A stretch of DNA of 64,000 nt from CAVZVZ01 sp963778895 (GTDB lineage: Bacteria; Actinomycetota; Acidimicrobiia; Acidimicrobiales; Acidimicrobilacustridaceae): the NCBI GenBank assembly GCA_963778895.1, contig CAVZVZ010000005.1, forward strand, positions 124,001 through 188,000, given 5' to 3'. Below the pieces are notes generated by a model, which was not told the DNA's origin, did not search any database, and was given only the letters and a program-made list of their open reading frames with translations. This document shows, piece after piece, positions 49,161 through 59,319 of the stretch (its first letter is position 1; each line of letters begins with the position of its first letter). The translations under genes and the position numbers were made by a program.

Positions 49161-50933
49161 ATGCTGCAGCGGGAGATCGACGCCGGCCAAGCCGCCGACA
49201 TCGCGAAGTTCGAGGAACAGCTCCAGAACTACCTGGCGGGTGACGTGCCCGAGGATGTGTTCCGGGTGTTCCGGCTGAACAACGGCATCTACGGGCAGCG
49301 CCAGGGCGGTCACAACCAGATGGTGCGGGTCAAGGCACCCTACGGATCGGTCACGCCCGAGCAGCTCGACATGTTCGCCTACATCGCCGACGAGTACTCC
49401 CGTGGTTGGGGCCACCTCACCACTCGTCAGAACGTGCAGTTCCACTTCGTGCAGCTCGAGCGCGTTCCCGAGCTGCTCCGCGATCTGGCATCGGTCGGTC
49501 TGACGAGCCGCGAAGCATGCGGCGACACCGTGCGCAACGTGATGGGTTGCCACCTCGCCGGTGCGTGCCCGTTCGAGGTCCTCGACATCAGCCCGTGGGC
49601 CGAGGCCGCGTTCCAGCACTTCCTCCGCAATCCCCTCTCGCAGCGTCTGCCCCGCAAGTTCAAGATCAACTTCTCGGGCTGCGCGACCGACTGCGGCCAA
49701 GCGATGTTCAACGATGTCGGTGTGATCGGCGCGTCGCGCACCCGCGACGACGGCACGGTCGAGGCCGGCTTCCGCGTCTACATCGCCGGTGGCCTCGGCG
49801 CGAACCCGCACCCGGCGCTGGCCCTCGAAGAGTTCACGGCCCGCGAGGACCTGCTTCCCACGATCGAAGCGATCCTGCGGGTCTTCGAGCAGAACGGCAA
49901 CCGCAAGAACAAGCTGCGCGCTCGGATGAAGTGGCTCGTCGACACCCTCGGTTTCGAAGAGCTCCAGGAGCGGATCTTCGCCATCCGCAAGTTCCTGCTG
50001 GCCTCGTCCACGTGGCCGGGCGGCATCCCCGAAGAGGTCGAGAAGCACGGTGATGCTCCTGCCGGCGTGGCCGTCGGCGTCGTGCCGACCACCGTCGGGC
50101 AAGGCACTGCTGTCGCCCTGCAGCGGCACGCGACCCTACGAGCGTTGGGAACAAGCCAACGTGGTGCGGGGCGTGGCCAAGGGCACGGTGTCGGCCAACG
50201 TGTACTCGCACCTCGGCGACGTGACGTCCGAACAGTTCCGGGCGCTCGCAACGATCCAGCGTGACCTCGGCCTCGAGGTGCGCATCACGAACCGCCAGAA
50301 CTTCGTGTTCCGCGGCCTCACCGAGAACCAACTGCCCACGCTCTACGCCGCGGCTCGAGTCGCTCGGCATGGCCGAGCCCGGCGCCGAGCTCTCCCGCGA
50401 CGTCGTCGCCTGCCCGGGCGCCGACACCTGCAACCTCGCCGTCACCCAGTCACGCGGCCTCGCCAACGCCATCGGCTCCGCGCTCGAGGCCGAAGGCTCT
50501 GGCCGAGGTCGGCGGGGTTCGCATCAACATCTCCGGCTGCACGAACTCGTGCGGTCAGCACCACGCCTCCGACATCGGCTTCTTCGGCGCCGAGCGGCGG
50601 GCGCACGGCCAAGCCGCACCCGGCTATCAGATGCTCCTCGGCGGCTACGTGGGTGAAGAGCAGATCTACTTCGGCGAGAAGGCCCTACGGCTGCCGGCCA
50701 AGAACGCACCGCAAGCCGCCGTAAAGGTGGTCGGGCGTTTCGCCAACGAGCGCGAAGCGGGCGAGACGTTCCGCGGCTGGCTCGACCGCTCCGGCGGCGC
50801 CAAGGCCGTGGCCGCCGACCTGAAGGAGCTCGACAGCTTCCCGACGCCCGAAGAGGGGCCGGAGTACTACGTCGACTACGGCGAGACGGGACCATACGTG
50901 GCCGAGATCGGCGATTCGGAGTGCGCCACATGA
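49161..50933 (+). CDS. nirA: Ferredoxin-dependent sulfite/nitrite reductase (NirA/SirA type), frameshifted
   Basis: Siroheme and [4Fe-4S] enzyme; next to cysH it most likely reduces sulfite to sulfide. ATG 49161 has an AGGGGG site upstream. It contains VFRLNNGIYGQRQGGHNQMV, WGHLTTRQNVQFHFVQLERV and RNVMGCHLAGACPFEV (first half-repeat). After breaks near 50125, 50360 and 50505 it continues VRGVAKGTVSANVYSHLGDV, ITNRQNFVFRGLTENQLP, ACPGADTCNLAVTQS and INISGCTNSCGQHHASDIGF. The last two carry the C-x5-C and C-x3-C cluster and siroheme ligands. The stop overlaps cysH (ATGA). The symbol reflects the family, not proof of nitrite activity. Confidence 0.92.
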
Positions 50934-51610
50934 GTTTGACCAATGTGAACGTGCCGGAGTTCAGCGACGAGGACCTCGCCGAGCTGAGCGAGGAGTTCGA
51001 GCGGCTCCCCGCGTCCAAGATCATCCAGTGGGCCGTCGACAACTTCGCGCCGCACCTGTCGCTCGCGGCGTCGATGACCGACGCTGTGCTCATCGATCTC
51101 GCAGTCAAGGTCGACCCGAGCATCGAGGTCGTGTTCATCGACACCGGCTACCACTTCCCCGCCACACTCGAAACGGTCGAGCAGGTGCGCCGGCGTTACG
51201 GGCTCAACCTCAAGATGATGACCGTGCCGCTGCACGACGAAGCATTGTGGAAGAGCGATCCGGAGAACTGCTGCTCGGCCGTGAAGGTCGGCCAGATGGA
51301 TCGTGCCCTCGCCGGCAAGGCCGCCTGGATGGCGGGCCTACGTCGCGCCGAGGCCGACTCGCGGGTGAAGGCGCCGATCGTGGCCCGCGACCTGCGCGGC
51401 CTCATCAAGGTGAACCCCATCGCCACCTGGTCCGACGAGGACGTGCGCGGCTACGTGGCCGATCACGACATCATCGTCAATCCCCTCGTGCTCGAGGGCT
51501 ACACGTCGATCGGGTGCATGCCCTGCACGGTGAAGCCCACCGATCCTTCCGACCCGCGCTCGGGCCGTTGGGCCGGCCGCGACAAGACCGAGTGCGGCCT
51601 GCACGTCTGA
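50930..51610 (+). CDS. cysH: Adenylylsulfate (APS) reductase CysH
   Basis: Reduces activated sulfate to sulfite for cysteine synthesis, with thioredoxin as electron donor. Intact, 226 residues from ATG 50930. The PP-loop-like fold has HLSLAASMTDAVLIDLAVKV and EVVFIDTGYHFPATLETVEQ. The paired cysteines NCCSAVKV and GCMPCTVKP are the [4Fe-4S] ligands typical of enzymes that use APS rather than PAPS. The C-terminal motif KTECGLHV carries the catalytic cysteine. It overlaps nirA, so the two form an assimilatory sulfate-reduction operon; ATP sulfurylase is not in the window. Confidence 0.95.
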   Translation: MSLTNVNVPEFSDEDLAELSEEFERLPASKIIQWAVDNFAPHLSLAASMTDAVLIDLAVKVDPSIEVVFIDTGYHFPATLETVEQVRRRYGLNLKMMTVPLHDEALWKSDPENCCSAVKVGQMDRALAGKAAWMAGLRRAEADSRVKAPIVARDLRGLIKVNPIATWSDEDVRGYVADHDIIVNPLVLEGYTSIGCMPCTVKPTDPSDPRSGRWAGRDKTECGLHV

Positions 51611-51729
51611 CCGGATCTCCCCGAGCCAAATTGGCGGCTCCGCGGACAAATGATGTCGCTTCAGACGTCCCGGTTCGCTGACACTCGAGGCATCGGTCCT
51701 CCACGACAACCACGTCATGGAGGACGCTT

Positions 51730-52653
51730 ATGCATCCCGATGCACTCATTGCGTCGATCGCCGAAGGACAGTTCGGCGTCGTCGCCGCGGCACAGCTCCA
51801 CGCCGCCGGCCTGACCGCTCGCCAGATCCGGCACCGCGTCGACCGCGGTCAACTCGAACGGCGCCCCGGTTCGGTACTGGTGATCCGGGGAGGCGCCGCG
51901 TGCTTCGAACGCGAGGTCGTCGCGGCTTGTCTCGGACTCGGCGCCGACGCGGCTGCTTCTCATCGAGCGTCAGCGAAGCTGCTCGGTGTCGACCTTCGCA
52001 TGAACATCCCGACCGAGATCAGCGTTCCCCGCGCCCGCACGCCGAAGCTCCCGGGAGCAGTGGTGCACCGGGCGACCGACCTCATTCCCGATCACGTCAT
52101 GCGAATCGGCCCGATCGCGACCACCAACCCGTACCGACTGCTCGTCGACCTCGGCAGTGTGGTGCCGTGGTGGACGGTCTCGCGGGCATTGGAGCAGCTG
52201 ATCGCAGACCGTCGGGTCACGCCGGAACGGCTGCGGTCGTTCCTCGACACGATTTCGCGGCGCGGCCGCAACGGTGTCGGCGTGCTCCGCCAGGTGCTCG
52301 ACAACCGCGCGCTCGGCGATCAGATCTCGGACTCAGGCCTCGAAGAGGAGCTCGCGAAGCTCTATCGGGATGCGGGCGTGAAGCTGCCCGACTTCCAGTA
52401 TTCGATGTGGTTGGACGGCCGATGGCGCCGAATCGACTTCTGCTATCCCGAGCACGAGATCGCTTTCGAGGTCGACGGGTACGAGCCGCACACTCGGTAC
52501 GACGTCTTCGAGGACGACCGACTCCGGGGCAATGAACTCGAGCTGCTCGGCTGGATGATCCTGCATTTCACCCGGAACATGATCCTGCACCGACCGGGGT
52601 ACGTCGCTCACACGGTCACCATTGGCCACCCAGTCGGATGTGCAGCGGTGTGA
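51730..52653 (+). CDS. AbiEi-like winged helix plus DUF559 nuclease-like protein
   Basis: 307 residues, with an ideal GGAGG site at 51718-51722. The N-terminal domain (IAEGQFGVVAAAQLHAAGLT, RQIRHRVDRGQLERRPGSVL) matches the AbiEi_4 winged helix of type IV toxin-antitoxin antitoxins. The C-terminal half (RRIDFCYPEHEIAFEVDGYE then a histidine and LGWMILHFT) resembles DUF559/Vsr-like PD-(D/E)xK folds: an Asp, a Glu-x-Asp and a downstream region are visible. No AbiEii toxin gene is next to it. Such orphan proteins are abundant in Actinobacteria; their function is not established. Confidence 0.8.
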   Translation: MHPDALIASIAEGQFGVVAAAQLHAAGLTARQIRHRVDRGQLERRPGSVLVIRGGAACFEREVVAACLGLGADAAASHRASAKLLGVDLRMNIPTEISVPRARTPKLPGAVVHRATDLIPDHVMRIGPIATTNPYRLLVDLGSVVPWWTVSRALEQLIADRRVTPERLRSFLDTISRRGRNGVGVLRQVLDNRALGDQISDSGLEEELAKLYRDAGVKLPDFQYSMWLDGRWRRIDFCYPEHEIAFEVDGYEPHTRYDVFEDDRLRGNELELLGWMILHFTRNMILHRPGYVAHTVTIGHPVGCAAV

Positions 52654-52697
52654 CATTTCCTCTTGACCGGGGCCGGCGGTCGTAGGATCCTGCGGTC

Positions 52698-53599
52698 GTG
52701 GGGGAAACGACCGGACCGGACATGACCGCGGGCGTCGGCGGGATTCCGACGCGAGTGCTCGTGCTGGGCATGGCGCACCACGACGGCACGATCGCCGCAT
52801 CCGAGCTGTATCCCGTGGCCGAGGCCTGCGGGCAGACAGCCGACCAGGTTCGCTCGTGTCTGCGCCGTCTGGTGGCCGAGGAGCTCTTCACCCGGGTGGG
52901 TGAAGGGCGCGACGCCATGTTCCACGCCAGTCCGCAGGGGATGCGAGCCCTCGGTGCGTCACTCGAGCGCACCCGACTGGCCTACGCGCAGGACGCGGCC
53001 GGTCGCGGATGGGATCGCAAGTGGCGGCTGATCGCCTTCGCCATTCCCGAGACCCGTCGCACGGCGCGCGATGCGTTCCGCGACCACCTCCTCGAGCTCG
53101 GCGGCGCGGCCATCCAGAACGGTTTGTACGTGTCGCCCCATCGGTGGGAGAAGGACGCGGTCGCCGAGGCACAGCGACTCGGGCTGGGCGATTACGTGAC
53201 GTTCGCGTCGACCGACGACATCGAGATCGGCGGCGTGCGCGATCCCGAAGGAGATCGCAGCCCGGTTGTGGCCGATCGACGACTTGGCGGCGCGCTACCA
53301 AGCCTTCATCGAGGTCTACGAAGGGCATCCCCGAGGCACTCGAACAGATGCGCAAGGCGAAGCGCCGACTCAGCGAAGCCGAGTTCCTGCCCGGTGCGCT
53401 CGTCATCGGGATCAAGTTCCAGGAGTGCTTCGCCGCCGATCCCCTCCTGCCGCCCGAGTTGCTGCCCCGTCCGTGGCCCGGGCGCAACGCCCGCGACCTC
53501 CTGGCTCGCAGCCGTCGGCTCGGCATCTTGCTTCGCGAGGAGCACAACAAGCCGCAGCTGTTCGCACCGTTCGACGACATCCTCGAAACGATCGCCTGA
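52698..53599 (+). CDS. PaaX-family transcriptional regulator, frameshifted
   Basis: Regulator of the PaaX type, named for phenylacetate catabolism. The start is GTG 52698 (MGETTGPDMTAGVGG). An N-terminal winged helix (YPVAEACGQTADQVRSCLRR, LVAEELFTRVGEGRDAMFHA) is followed by KWRLIAFAIPETRRTARDAF, a clear PaaX-type central block, and GGAAIQNGLYVSPHRWEKDA. After breaks near 53250 and 53325 it ends LVIGIKFQECFAADPLLPPE and LLPRPWPGRNARDLLA. It precedes the LLM-oxidoreductase gene by 17 bases, so it may control it. Confidence 0.85.
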
Positions 53600-53616
53600 C
53601 CCAACGAGAGGCAACC

Positions 53617-54872
53617 ATGAAGTTCGGCATCTTCTACGAGCACCAGCTCCCTCGGCCGTGGGGCGCCGACGACGAGCACAAGCTGTTGAAGGACGCGCTC
53701 GACCAGGTCGAGCTGGCCGACCGGCGTCGGCTTCGATCACGTGTGGGAGGTCGAGCATCACTTCCTCGAGGAGTACTCGCACTCCAGCGCGCCCGAGGTG
53801 TTCCTGGCGGCGTGCAGCCAGCGCACCAGCCGCATCCGGCTCGGCCACGGGATCGTGCAGCTCCCGTTCGGCTTCAACCACACGGCCCGAGTCGTCGAAC
53901 GCATCAACACGCTCGACCTGATCAGCGACGGTCGGGTCGACTTCGGAACGGGCGAGTCGTCGTCCGAGGCCGAGCTCGGCGGGTTCCTCGTCGACCGCAC
54001 CACCAAGCGCGAGCAGTGGGAAGAAGCCCTCGACGCCGCGACCCGCATGATGGTCGAGGAACCGTTTGCCGGCTATGACGGCCAGTTCCTGAAGATGCCG
54101 CCCCGCAACGTGATCCCGAAGTCGTACCAGAAGCCGCATCCGCCGCTGTGGGTGGCGTGCAGCCGACGCGACACGATCCACCTCGCGGCCACCAAGGGCA
54201 TCGGCGCGCTGTCGTTCTCGTTCATCGAGCCCGGCGAGGCCGAGTTGTGGGTCGAACGACTACTACTCGACGATCGAGTCCGAGGAGTGCGTGCCCGCCG
54301 GATTCGACGTGAACGCCGAACCTCGCGGTGGTGCTGCCGATGATGTGTCACCAGGACGAGCAGACCGCGATCGACCGCGGCCTGGACGGCGTCGCACTTC
54401 TTCGGTTTCTCGCTCGGCCACTACTACATCTTCGGCACGCACCAGCCGGGCATCACCGACGTGTGGCAGGAGTTCCTCGAGAAGCGCGACATGTTCGGCT
54501 TACAACCGCGCCGTCGCGGCCCAGACCGAGCAGCCGCTCGGTGCGCAGCTCTTCGAACAAGGTCTCGGGTCGCTGCGCGGCGCCGTCGGCACACCCGATC
54601 AGATCCGCGACCTGGTGCGGCACTACGAATCGGTCGGTGTCGACCAGCTGATCTTCGTGAGCCAGGCCGGCCGCAACAAGCACGAGGACATCTGCGAGTC
54701 GATGGAGCTGTTCGCGTCCGAGGTGCTGCCCGAGTTCCAGGACCGTGACGAGGCCCACGTGAAGCAGAAGCAGGAGCGGTTGGCTCCGGCGGTGGAAGCC
54801 GCGCTCGCTCGCCGCGAGCCGGCGCGTGAGGCTCCGCTTGACTACACGATGAAGCCTGCGCTGCAGTTCTGA
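53617..54872 (+). CDS. Luciferase-like (LLM class) flavin oxidoreductase, several frame breaks
   Basis: TIM-barrel flavin- or F420-dependent oxidoreductase, substrate unknown. ATG 53617 with GAGAGG upstream gives MKFGIFYEHQLPRPWGADDE. After a break near 53730 come VWEVEHHFLEEYSHSSAPEV, QRTSRIRLGHGIVQLPFGFN and DGRVDFGTGESSSEAELGGF. Further breaks near 54265, 54325, 54395 and 54500 separate DGVAFFGFSLGHYYIFGTHQ, GITDVWQEFLEKR and the last block, LRGAVGTPDQIRDLVRHYES and VDQLIFVSQAGRN. About 415 codons. It lies just after a PaaX regulator, fitting a catabolic unit by inference. Confidence 0.83.
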
Positions 54873-54874
54873 GC

Positions 54875-55438
54875 GTGCACCAACGGCGGTTGATCGGCTG
54901 CGGTCTCGCGATCGCGCTCTTGTTGACGGTTGCGTCGGCATGCAGCGGCGACAACACCGCGACGACCGCGGCCGGCTCGACGGAGGCGACGCCTTCGACT
55001 ACGGCGCCCGCCCCCGCCCCCGACCACCGATCCCGCGGCGGTGGCTGCGGTGCAGGAGTACTTCTTGCGCGACGGCGTGCTCGCCGCCGGCGAGGCCCGG
55101 CTGGTGCCGGGACCGGACCTGGCGGCCCGCGCTCTCGACGTGCTGATCGCGGGGCCGAGCGACGCCGACGACGGACGCCGGGCTGACGACTGCCATTTCA
55201 CCGAAGGTGGTGGTCAACTCGTTCACGATCGAGGGTGACAATGTCACCGTCGACTTCAACCGGGCGTTCGAGACCGCCGATACGCAGCCGCAGACCGGCC
55301 AGGTCGTGTACACGCTCACGCAGTTCACCGGCATCAAGAACGGTGACGTTCCTGATCGACGGGCAACCCAACGGAGCCACCGGCGTGCGGCCGTTGGACC
55401 GTGCGACCGTTCGCCGCGACCTAGTCCCGGTCGGTTAG
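54875..55438 (+). CDS. GerMN-domain lipoprotein, frameshifted
   Basis: Secreted lipoprotein. Signal peptide and lipobox: RLIGCGLAIALLLTVASAC, with Cys at about residue 23. A Thr/Ala/Pro-rich linker follows, then a GerMN (sporulation/germination-like) domain split over three frames (breaks near 55020, 55175, 55345): VQEYFLRDGVLAAGEARLVP, ALDVLIAGP, FTIEGDNVTVDFNRAFET, GQVVYTLTQF and FLIDGQPNGATGV. Similar lipoproteins are common beside two-component genes in Actinobacteria, but none is present here. The end overlaps the convergent MBL-Rieske gene by 18 bases. Confidence 0.75.
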
Positions 55439-56981
55439 CCGCCGAGCCCGGATCGGGTGACCGGTTGCGTTCAGGCACTCGCCCGTTGCGAGGTCGAACT
55501 GCCAGCCGTGCATGTTGCAGGTGAGGGTGCAGTCGTCGACGTCACCGAAGCGGCCGAGATCGGCGCCTTTGTGCGGGCAACGTCGTTGCACGACGAAGTC
55601 GCCGATCACGACCTCGTCCTCGTCGTCGGGGGCGGTGTGGGTCGCGGCTTGCTTCTCGGTGACGTAGCGCTCGAGCACCGCGAGACGCTCGGCGTTGAGC
55701 GACTTGAGGAACGCGAAGAGCTCCTCGCTGAAGTCGCCGGGTCGCCACGCCGAGAAGCGCAACGACAGGAACAACGAGTTCGACCAATCGACGGCTTGAT
55801 GTTCGACGCACCACTCGACGAGTGGACGAGGTAGGTCGAGCAGGTACTGGTACGACTCCTGGCCGTCCCACGCCGAACTTCGGCCTCGAGGAAATCGACG
55901 AGCACGTCCTCGTCGCCGGCGCGGAGCAGGACCTTGCGACCGATCGCCTGACTCGTGTTCGGCGCCTGCGCGAGCAGCGGCTCCCACCAGCGCTTGATGC
56001 GACCGACGAGGTCGGGTGCCGGGGCGGGCCAGCTCGCCCGTTCCTTGTCGAGCCAGTCGGCCCAATCGGCCTGGTACTCGAGGAGGTAGTCGCGCTTGTG
56101 CGTGAAGATGCGTTCGATGTCGTCGGCGGGGAGCGGTTGGCTCACCTCGACCACGCCGTCATGCACGTCGAACTGCGTGCCCGGGATGGTCAGCTGGCCG
56201 TTCAGTTCGGCCATGTCGTCACGCTCGAGGAATACCGTCTGGTCCGGAAAGATGTTTGCCGGCGCACGGTCGAAGTCGTTGAGCTCGAACAGGTCGGGGT
56301 CGAGGAAGCACGGGGGGCCGGCGGAAGGCACGACGACGTGGGCGCCGATCGCCTTCGCGTAGCCGACGGCGCGCTGCATCTGGTTCTCACGTTTGGCTGC
56401 ACCGAAGCGGGCTTTGTCCTCGGCGGGGAGCTCGTACACGACGGGCCACCACATGGCACCGGAGTACTGGAGGAAGTGAACGTCGACCGGGCCCTTGGCG
56501 ACGATGTCCTCGGGATGGTTCGGCCGGCAGTCGTTCTGGTCGAGCATGCGACCGGTGGGATCGCTGATCAGAACGGCCGAATCGCCGATCGGCCCGTCTG
56601 ATGGTGCAGTCGCGGCGAAGATCGTCGACCTCGAGACCGTTACCGAGCGACACGGTTTCGCCGTCCGGACACCGCACGAATTGTTCGAAGCCAAGGGCAC
56701 GCAGGCGCCAGTTCGAGCTCCGGGGTCGGGAAGTCGGGCAGCAGGACCGGCGTGGTCTTGTCGATCTTCTCCTGCAGGAACGGCGCGTCGAAGTGATCGC
56801 CGTGGAGGTGCGATACGTAGAGGTAGTCGGGATGGGCGAATGGCGCCGTGTCGAGTCCGTCGTTGCGCGGGAACACGAACCACGAGCCGTGGAACGCGGG
56901 CACGAACCAGGGGTCGCAGAGCACGCTGCCACCCGAGGTCTCGACGAACAGGCCGGCGTGGCCGATGGCCGTGATCCGCAC
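55421..56981 (-). CDS. Metallo-beta-lactamase-fold protein with C-terminal Rieske domain, frameshifted
   Basis: Two-domain protein related to the CMP-Neu5Ac-hydroxylase/UlaG-type metal hydrolases. The GTG at 56981 gives ITAIGHAGLFVETSGGSVLC and YVSHLHGDHFDAPF (HxHxDH). After breaks near 56710 and 56625 it continues LQYSGAMWWPVVYELPAEDK, VVPSAGPPCFLDPDLFELN and ERDDMAELNGQLTIP. After a break near 55880 the C-terminal Rieske [2Fe-2S] domain reads RRCPHKGADLGRFG and TCNMHGWQFDLATG, with CxH...CxxH ligands. CMAH has the opposite domain order (Rieske first). The substrate is unknown. Confidence 0.78.
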
Positions 56982-57051
56982 GGCGACCGACTGTAGCGGC
57001 GGGCCCTCCCGCTTCGGCGCGACCGGAGACCCAGGTCACGGCTGCGCGGCC

Positions 57052-57527
57052 GACCCGATCTTCACCTACGAACCGGTGGGCATCTCGCTCGGCACATCGA
57101 CCCCAGCAGGGTTCCGTCGAAGGCGATGGAGTGCCGAACTGCACGGAGCCGAGGCCTTCGACCGTGCATGGCGACCGGCTCGGGCCTAGCGGTGGTCGCC
57201 GACGGTGGTTTCGTGGCGGGCACGAACGTCGTCATCACCGCGCCGTTGCCGATCGGGTACATCGATGTGGCATGTCGCATCGTGGCGGTGATCGACGAGG
57301 AGGATCGCTTCGGATTCGCGTACGGCACGCTGTCCGTACATCCCGAGCAGGGCGAGGAAGCCTTTCTCGTCAGCCGGTCGGCGCCCGATGCGGCGACGTT
57401 CTCGGTCGAGGCGGTCTCACGTTCGGCGTACCGGCTCGGTCGACTGGCTCCGTTCGTCACCGATCGGCTGCAGAACCAAGCCAACAACCGGTATCTCCGC
57501 GCCATGGAACGGGCAGTCGCAGACTGA
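57052..57527 (+). CDS. DUF1990-family protein, start unclear and frameshifted
   Basis: Matches the DUF1990 pattern: an early DPIFTYEPVGISLGTSTPAG, then AELHGAEAFDRA, and after a break near 57175 SGLAVVADGGFVAGTNVVIT and IDVACRIVAVIDEEDRFGFA. These are followed by YGTLSVHPEQGEEAFLVSRS and a conserved C-terminal arginine-rich helix (RLQNQANNRYLRAMERAV). No start codon is visible in the first frame close to the domain; the nearest in-frame ATG is at 56964, overlapping the divergent MBL gene. Coordinates give the part supported by sequence. Function of the family is unknown. Confidence 0.72.
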
Positions 57528-57593
57528 CGCTGCGCTGGGGCACGGTGGCTGCCGCAGGTGCTCGGGCTCGCCACCTCCACCCGGCCAGCCTCG

Positions 57594-57704
57594 CGCGTAC
57601 TGCAGTTGTCACGCCGTGTCACACCTCGCCGACCGCAACCCATAGGCACCGAATCGGTACCGAATCTGCGCCTGTGTGACAGGGCGTGACAACTGCAGTA
57701 CGCG
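57594..57704. repeat. 31-base near-perfect inverted repeat between convergent genes
   Basis: The left arm 57594-57624 (starting CGCGTACTGCAGTTGTCACG) and the right arm 57674-57704 (ending CAACTGCAGTACGCG) are inverse copies with a single mismatch. They are separated by 49 bases, which contain the small palindrome TCGGTACCGA (57654-57663). The direct word TGTCAC occurs twice in the left arm. It fills most of the 57528-57828 gap between a + gene and a - gene, and could be a bidirectional hairpin terminator or a palindromic mobile (MITE-like) element. There is no T run, and I see no clear target-site duplication. Confidence 0.9.
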
Positions 57705-57828
57705 TCAGTACTTTGTTCGATGCTGTTCGTGGCGGCATTTGCACTCATGGCGCCCGCCGGCGCGTGTGGTTCGTCGGCCTGACCGTGGACGGTCGTTGGC
57801 GGAGCCGCCGCGTGTCGTCGCTGCTGCG

Positions 57829-59319
57829 TCAGGCGAGGTTCTCGACGAAGCGTTCGAGCTGACGCAGGTTGCGCGCTTCGAACACGCCGTCGGAGTGGAT
57901 GCCGTACTCCCCCACGATGGAGTCGCCGGTGTCCCAGTACGCCCGGGGCTCGGGGTTCAACCAGTACACATGCCGGGCCTTCTTCTGGATCTCCTTGATG
58001 ACCCATGCCTGGCTGGCGTGATAGTTGTTCCGCGCATCGCCGAGCACCAGGACCGTGGTCTTCGGGCCGATCTCACGGCCCCACTGGTTCCAGAACACCT
58101 CGAGGGCATGGCCGTAGTCGCTGTGGCCGTCGACCCAGACGACGTCGGCCTCGGTGTTGACCCGGTGCACCGCCTCGCCGATGTCGTCGACACCCTCGAA
58201 GAAGCGCGTCACCTCGTCGATGCCGTCGATGAACACGAACGCCCGCACCTTCGAGAATTGATTCGAGATGGCGTAGACGAGATGCAGCGTGAACCGCGCG
58301 AACGCCGCGACCGACCCGGAGATGTCGGCGATGACGAAGATCTCCGGCTTCGACGGCCGCGGGTACTTGAACCGCGGCTCGGCCGGGACGCCGCCGTACG
58401 ACAGCGAGTGTCGCACCGTGTCCCGGAAGTCCAACGGGCCCTTGCGCCCGTGCTTGCGCTTGCGTGCCAATCGCGCCGCCAGCTTGCGCGTGAGCGGATA
58501 GATGGCCTTGCGCAGGCTTGCCATCTCCTCCCGCGACGCGTGCATGAAGTCGACGTCCTCGGGCAGTGGCTTGCGCAGCGTCTTGGCCATGGCCTCGACA
58601 CCCCGATCGGCGACCAGCCGCCGCCGGATCTCGGCCTCGATCTCCTTCTTCAGCTGATCGATGCGGGTCTCGTACTCGTCCTGCTCGAGCCGCTCCTCGA
58701 GCGGGCTGAGGGGATCCGGAGACTCTTGGCGGGCCTGCTCCATCAACCGCTCGAGCACGTCGTCGAGGTCGAGGTTCCGCAGCGTGCGATACAGGTAGTA
58801 CGTGCCGCCGACCGGCCGGCCCGGCTCCATCCCCGCGTACCGCTTCACCGCCTGGCGAGCGATGGCCCGCATCAGCGCGTCGTCGCCCTCCATGAGCGCC
58901 CGGTACAACATCTCGGCGATCTCTTCGGGCGACATGGCGTCGCCGCCCGCACCGGCCTGACCCGACTGACCCTCGCCCTCTTGTTGATCGGCCCCGTCCT
59001 CGCCCTCGGCCGGCTCGCCGTCCTCGTCGAGGCGTAGGTCGAACTCCTTGCCCCGCAGCGAGAAGTACACCTCGAACACGGTCTCGAACGCCCGCCAATG
59101 CGCGTTGTTCTTCACCAACGTGGCCGCCAACGCGTACTTGAACGCCTCGCGGTCCTCGAGCGGAATGTGCTTGATGGCCTGCATCGAGTCGAGATGCTCG
59201 GTCGTGCTGACCGGCAACCCCGCCTCCCGCAACTCGCGAATGAACCCGTGCAACAACTCGAGCATCGGCTCGCCCGCGCCCGGCGGCGGGACCTGCAGCT
59301 CGATGTCGACGTCGGTCAC
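57829..59319 (-). CDS. CoxE-like VWA-domain protein
   Basis: Intact, 496 residues. An N-terminal helical region is followed by a Glu/Gly/Gln-rich acidic linker (EDGADQQEGEGQSGQAGAGG), a charged helical middle part and a C-terminal VWA domain. The MIDAS motif is FVIADISGSVAAFARF, followed by FVFIDGIDEVTRFF and TVLVLGDARNNYH. Such proteins partner with MoxR ATPases and help load metal cofactors or activate enzymes; in CO dehydrogenase loci the pair is CoxD-CoxE. The stop-start overlap with the upstream MoxR gene (four bases) supports this pairing. No CO dehydrogenase is in the window, so the client is unknown. Confidence 0.9.
   Translation of the reverse strand: MTDVDIELQVPPPGAGEPMLELLHGFIRELREAGLPVSTTEHLDSMQAIKHIPLEDREAFKYALAATLVKNNAHWRAFETVFEVYFSLRGKEFDLRLDEDGEPAEGEDGADQQEGEGQSGQAGAGGDAMSPEEIAEMLYRALMEGDDALMRAIARQAVKRYAGMEPGRPVGGTYYLYRTLRNLDLDDVLERLMEQARQESPDPLSPLEERLEQDEYETRIDQLKKEIEAEIRRRLVADRGVEAMAKTLRKPLPEDVDFMHASREEMASLRKAIYPLTRKLAARLARKRKHGRKGPLDFRDTVRHSLSYGGVPAEPRFKYPRPSKPEIFVIADISGSVAAFARFTLHLVYAISNQFSKVRAFVFIDGIDEVTRFFEGVDDIGEAVHRVNTEADVVWVDGHSDYGHALEVFWNQWGREIGPKTTVLVLGDARNNYHASQAWVIKEIQKKARHVYWLNPEPRAYWDTGDSIVGEYGIHSDGVFEARNLRQLERFVENLA

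Noticed and set aside
53617..54872. Several separate small genes in the LLM-oxidoreductase region
   Set aside because: All fragments align in order with one LLM-family protein; the splits are frame breaks, not gene boundaries.
57594..57704. Insertion sequence ends
   Set aside because: Only 49 bases lie between the arms, with no transposase and no clear target duplication; at most a non-autonomous element.
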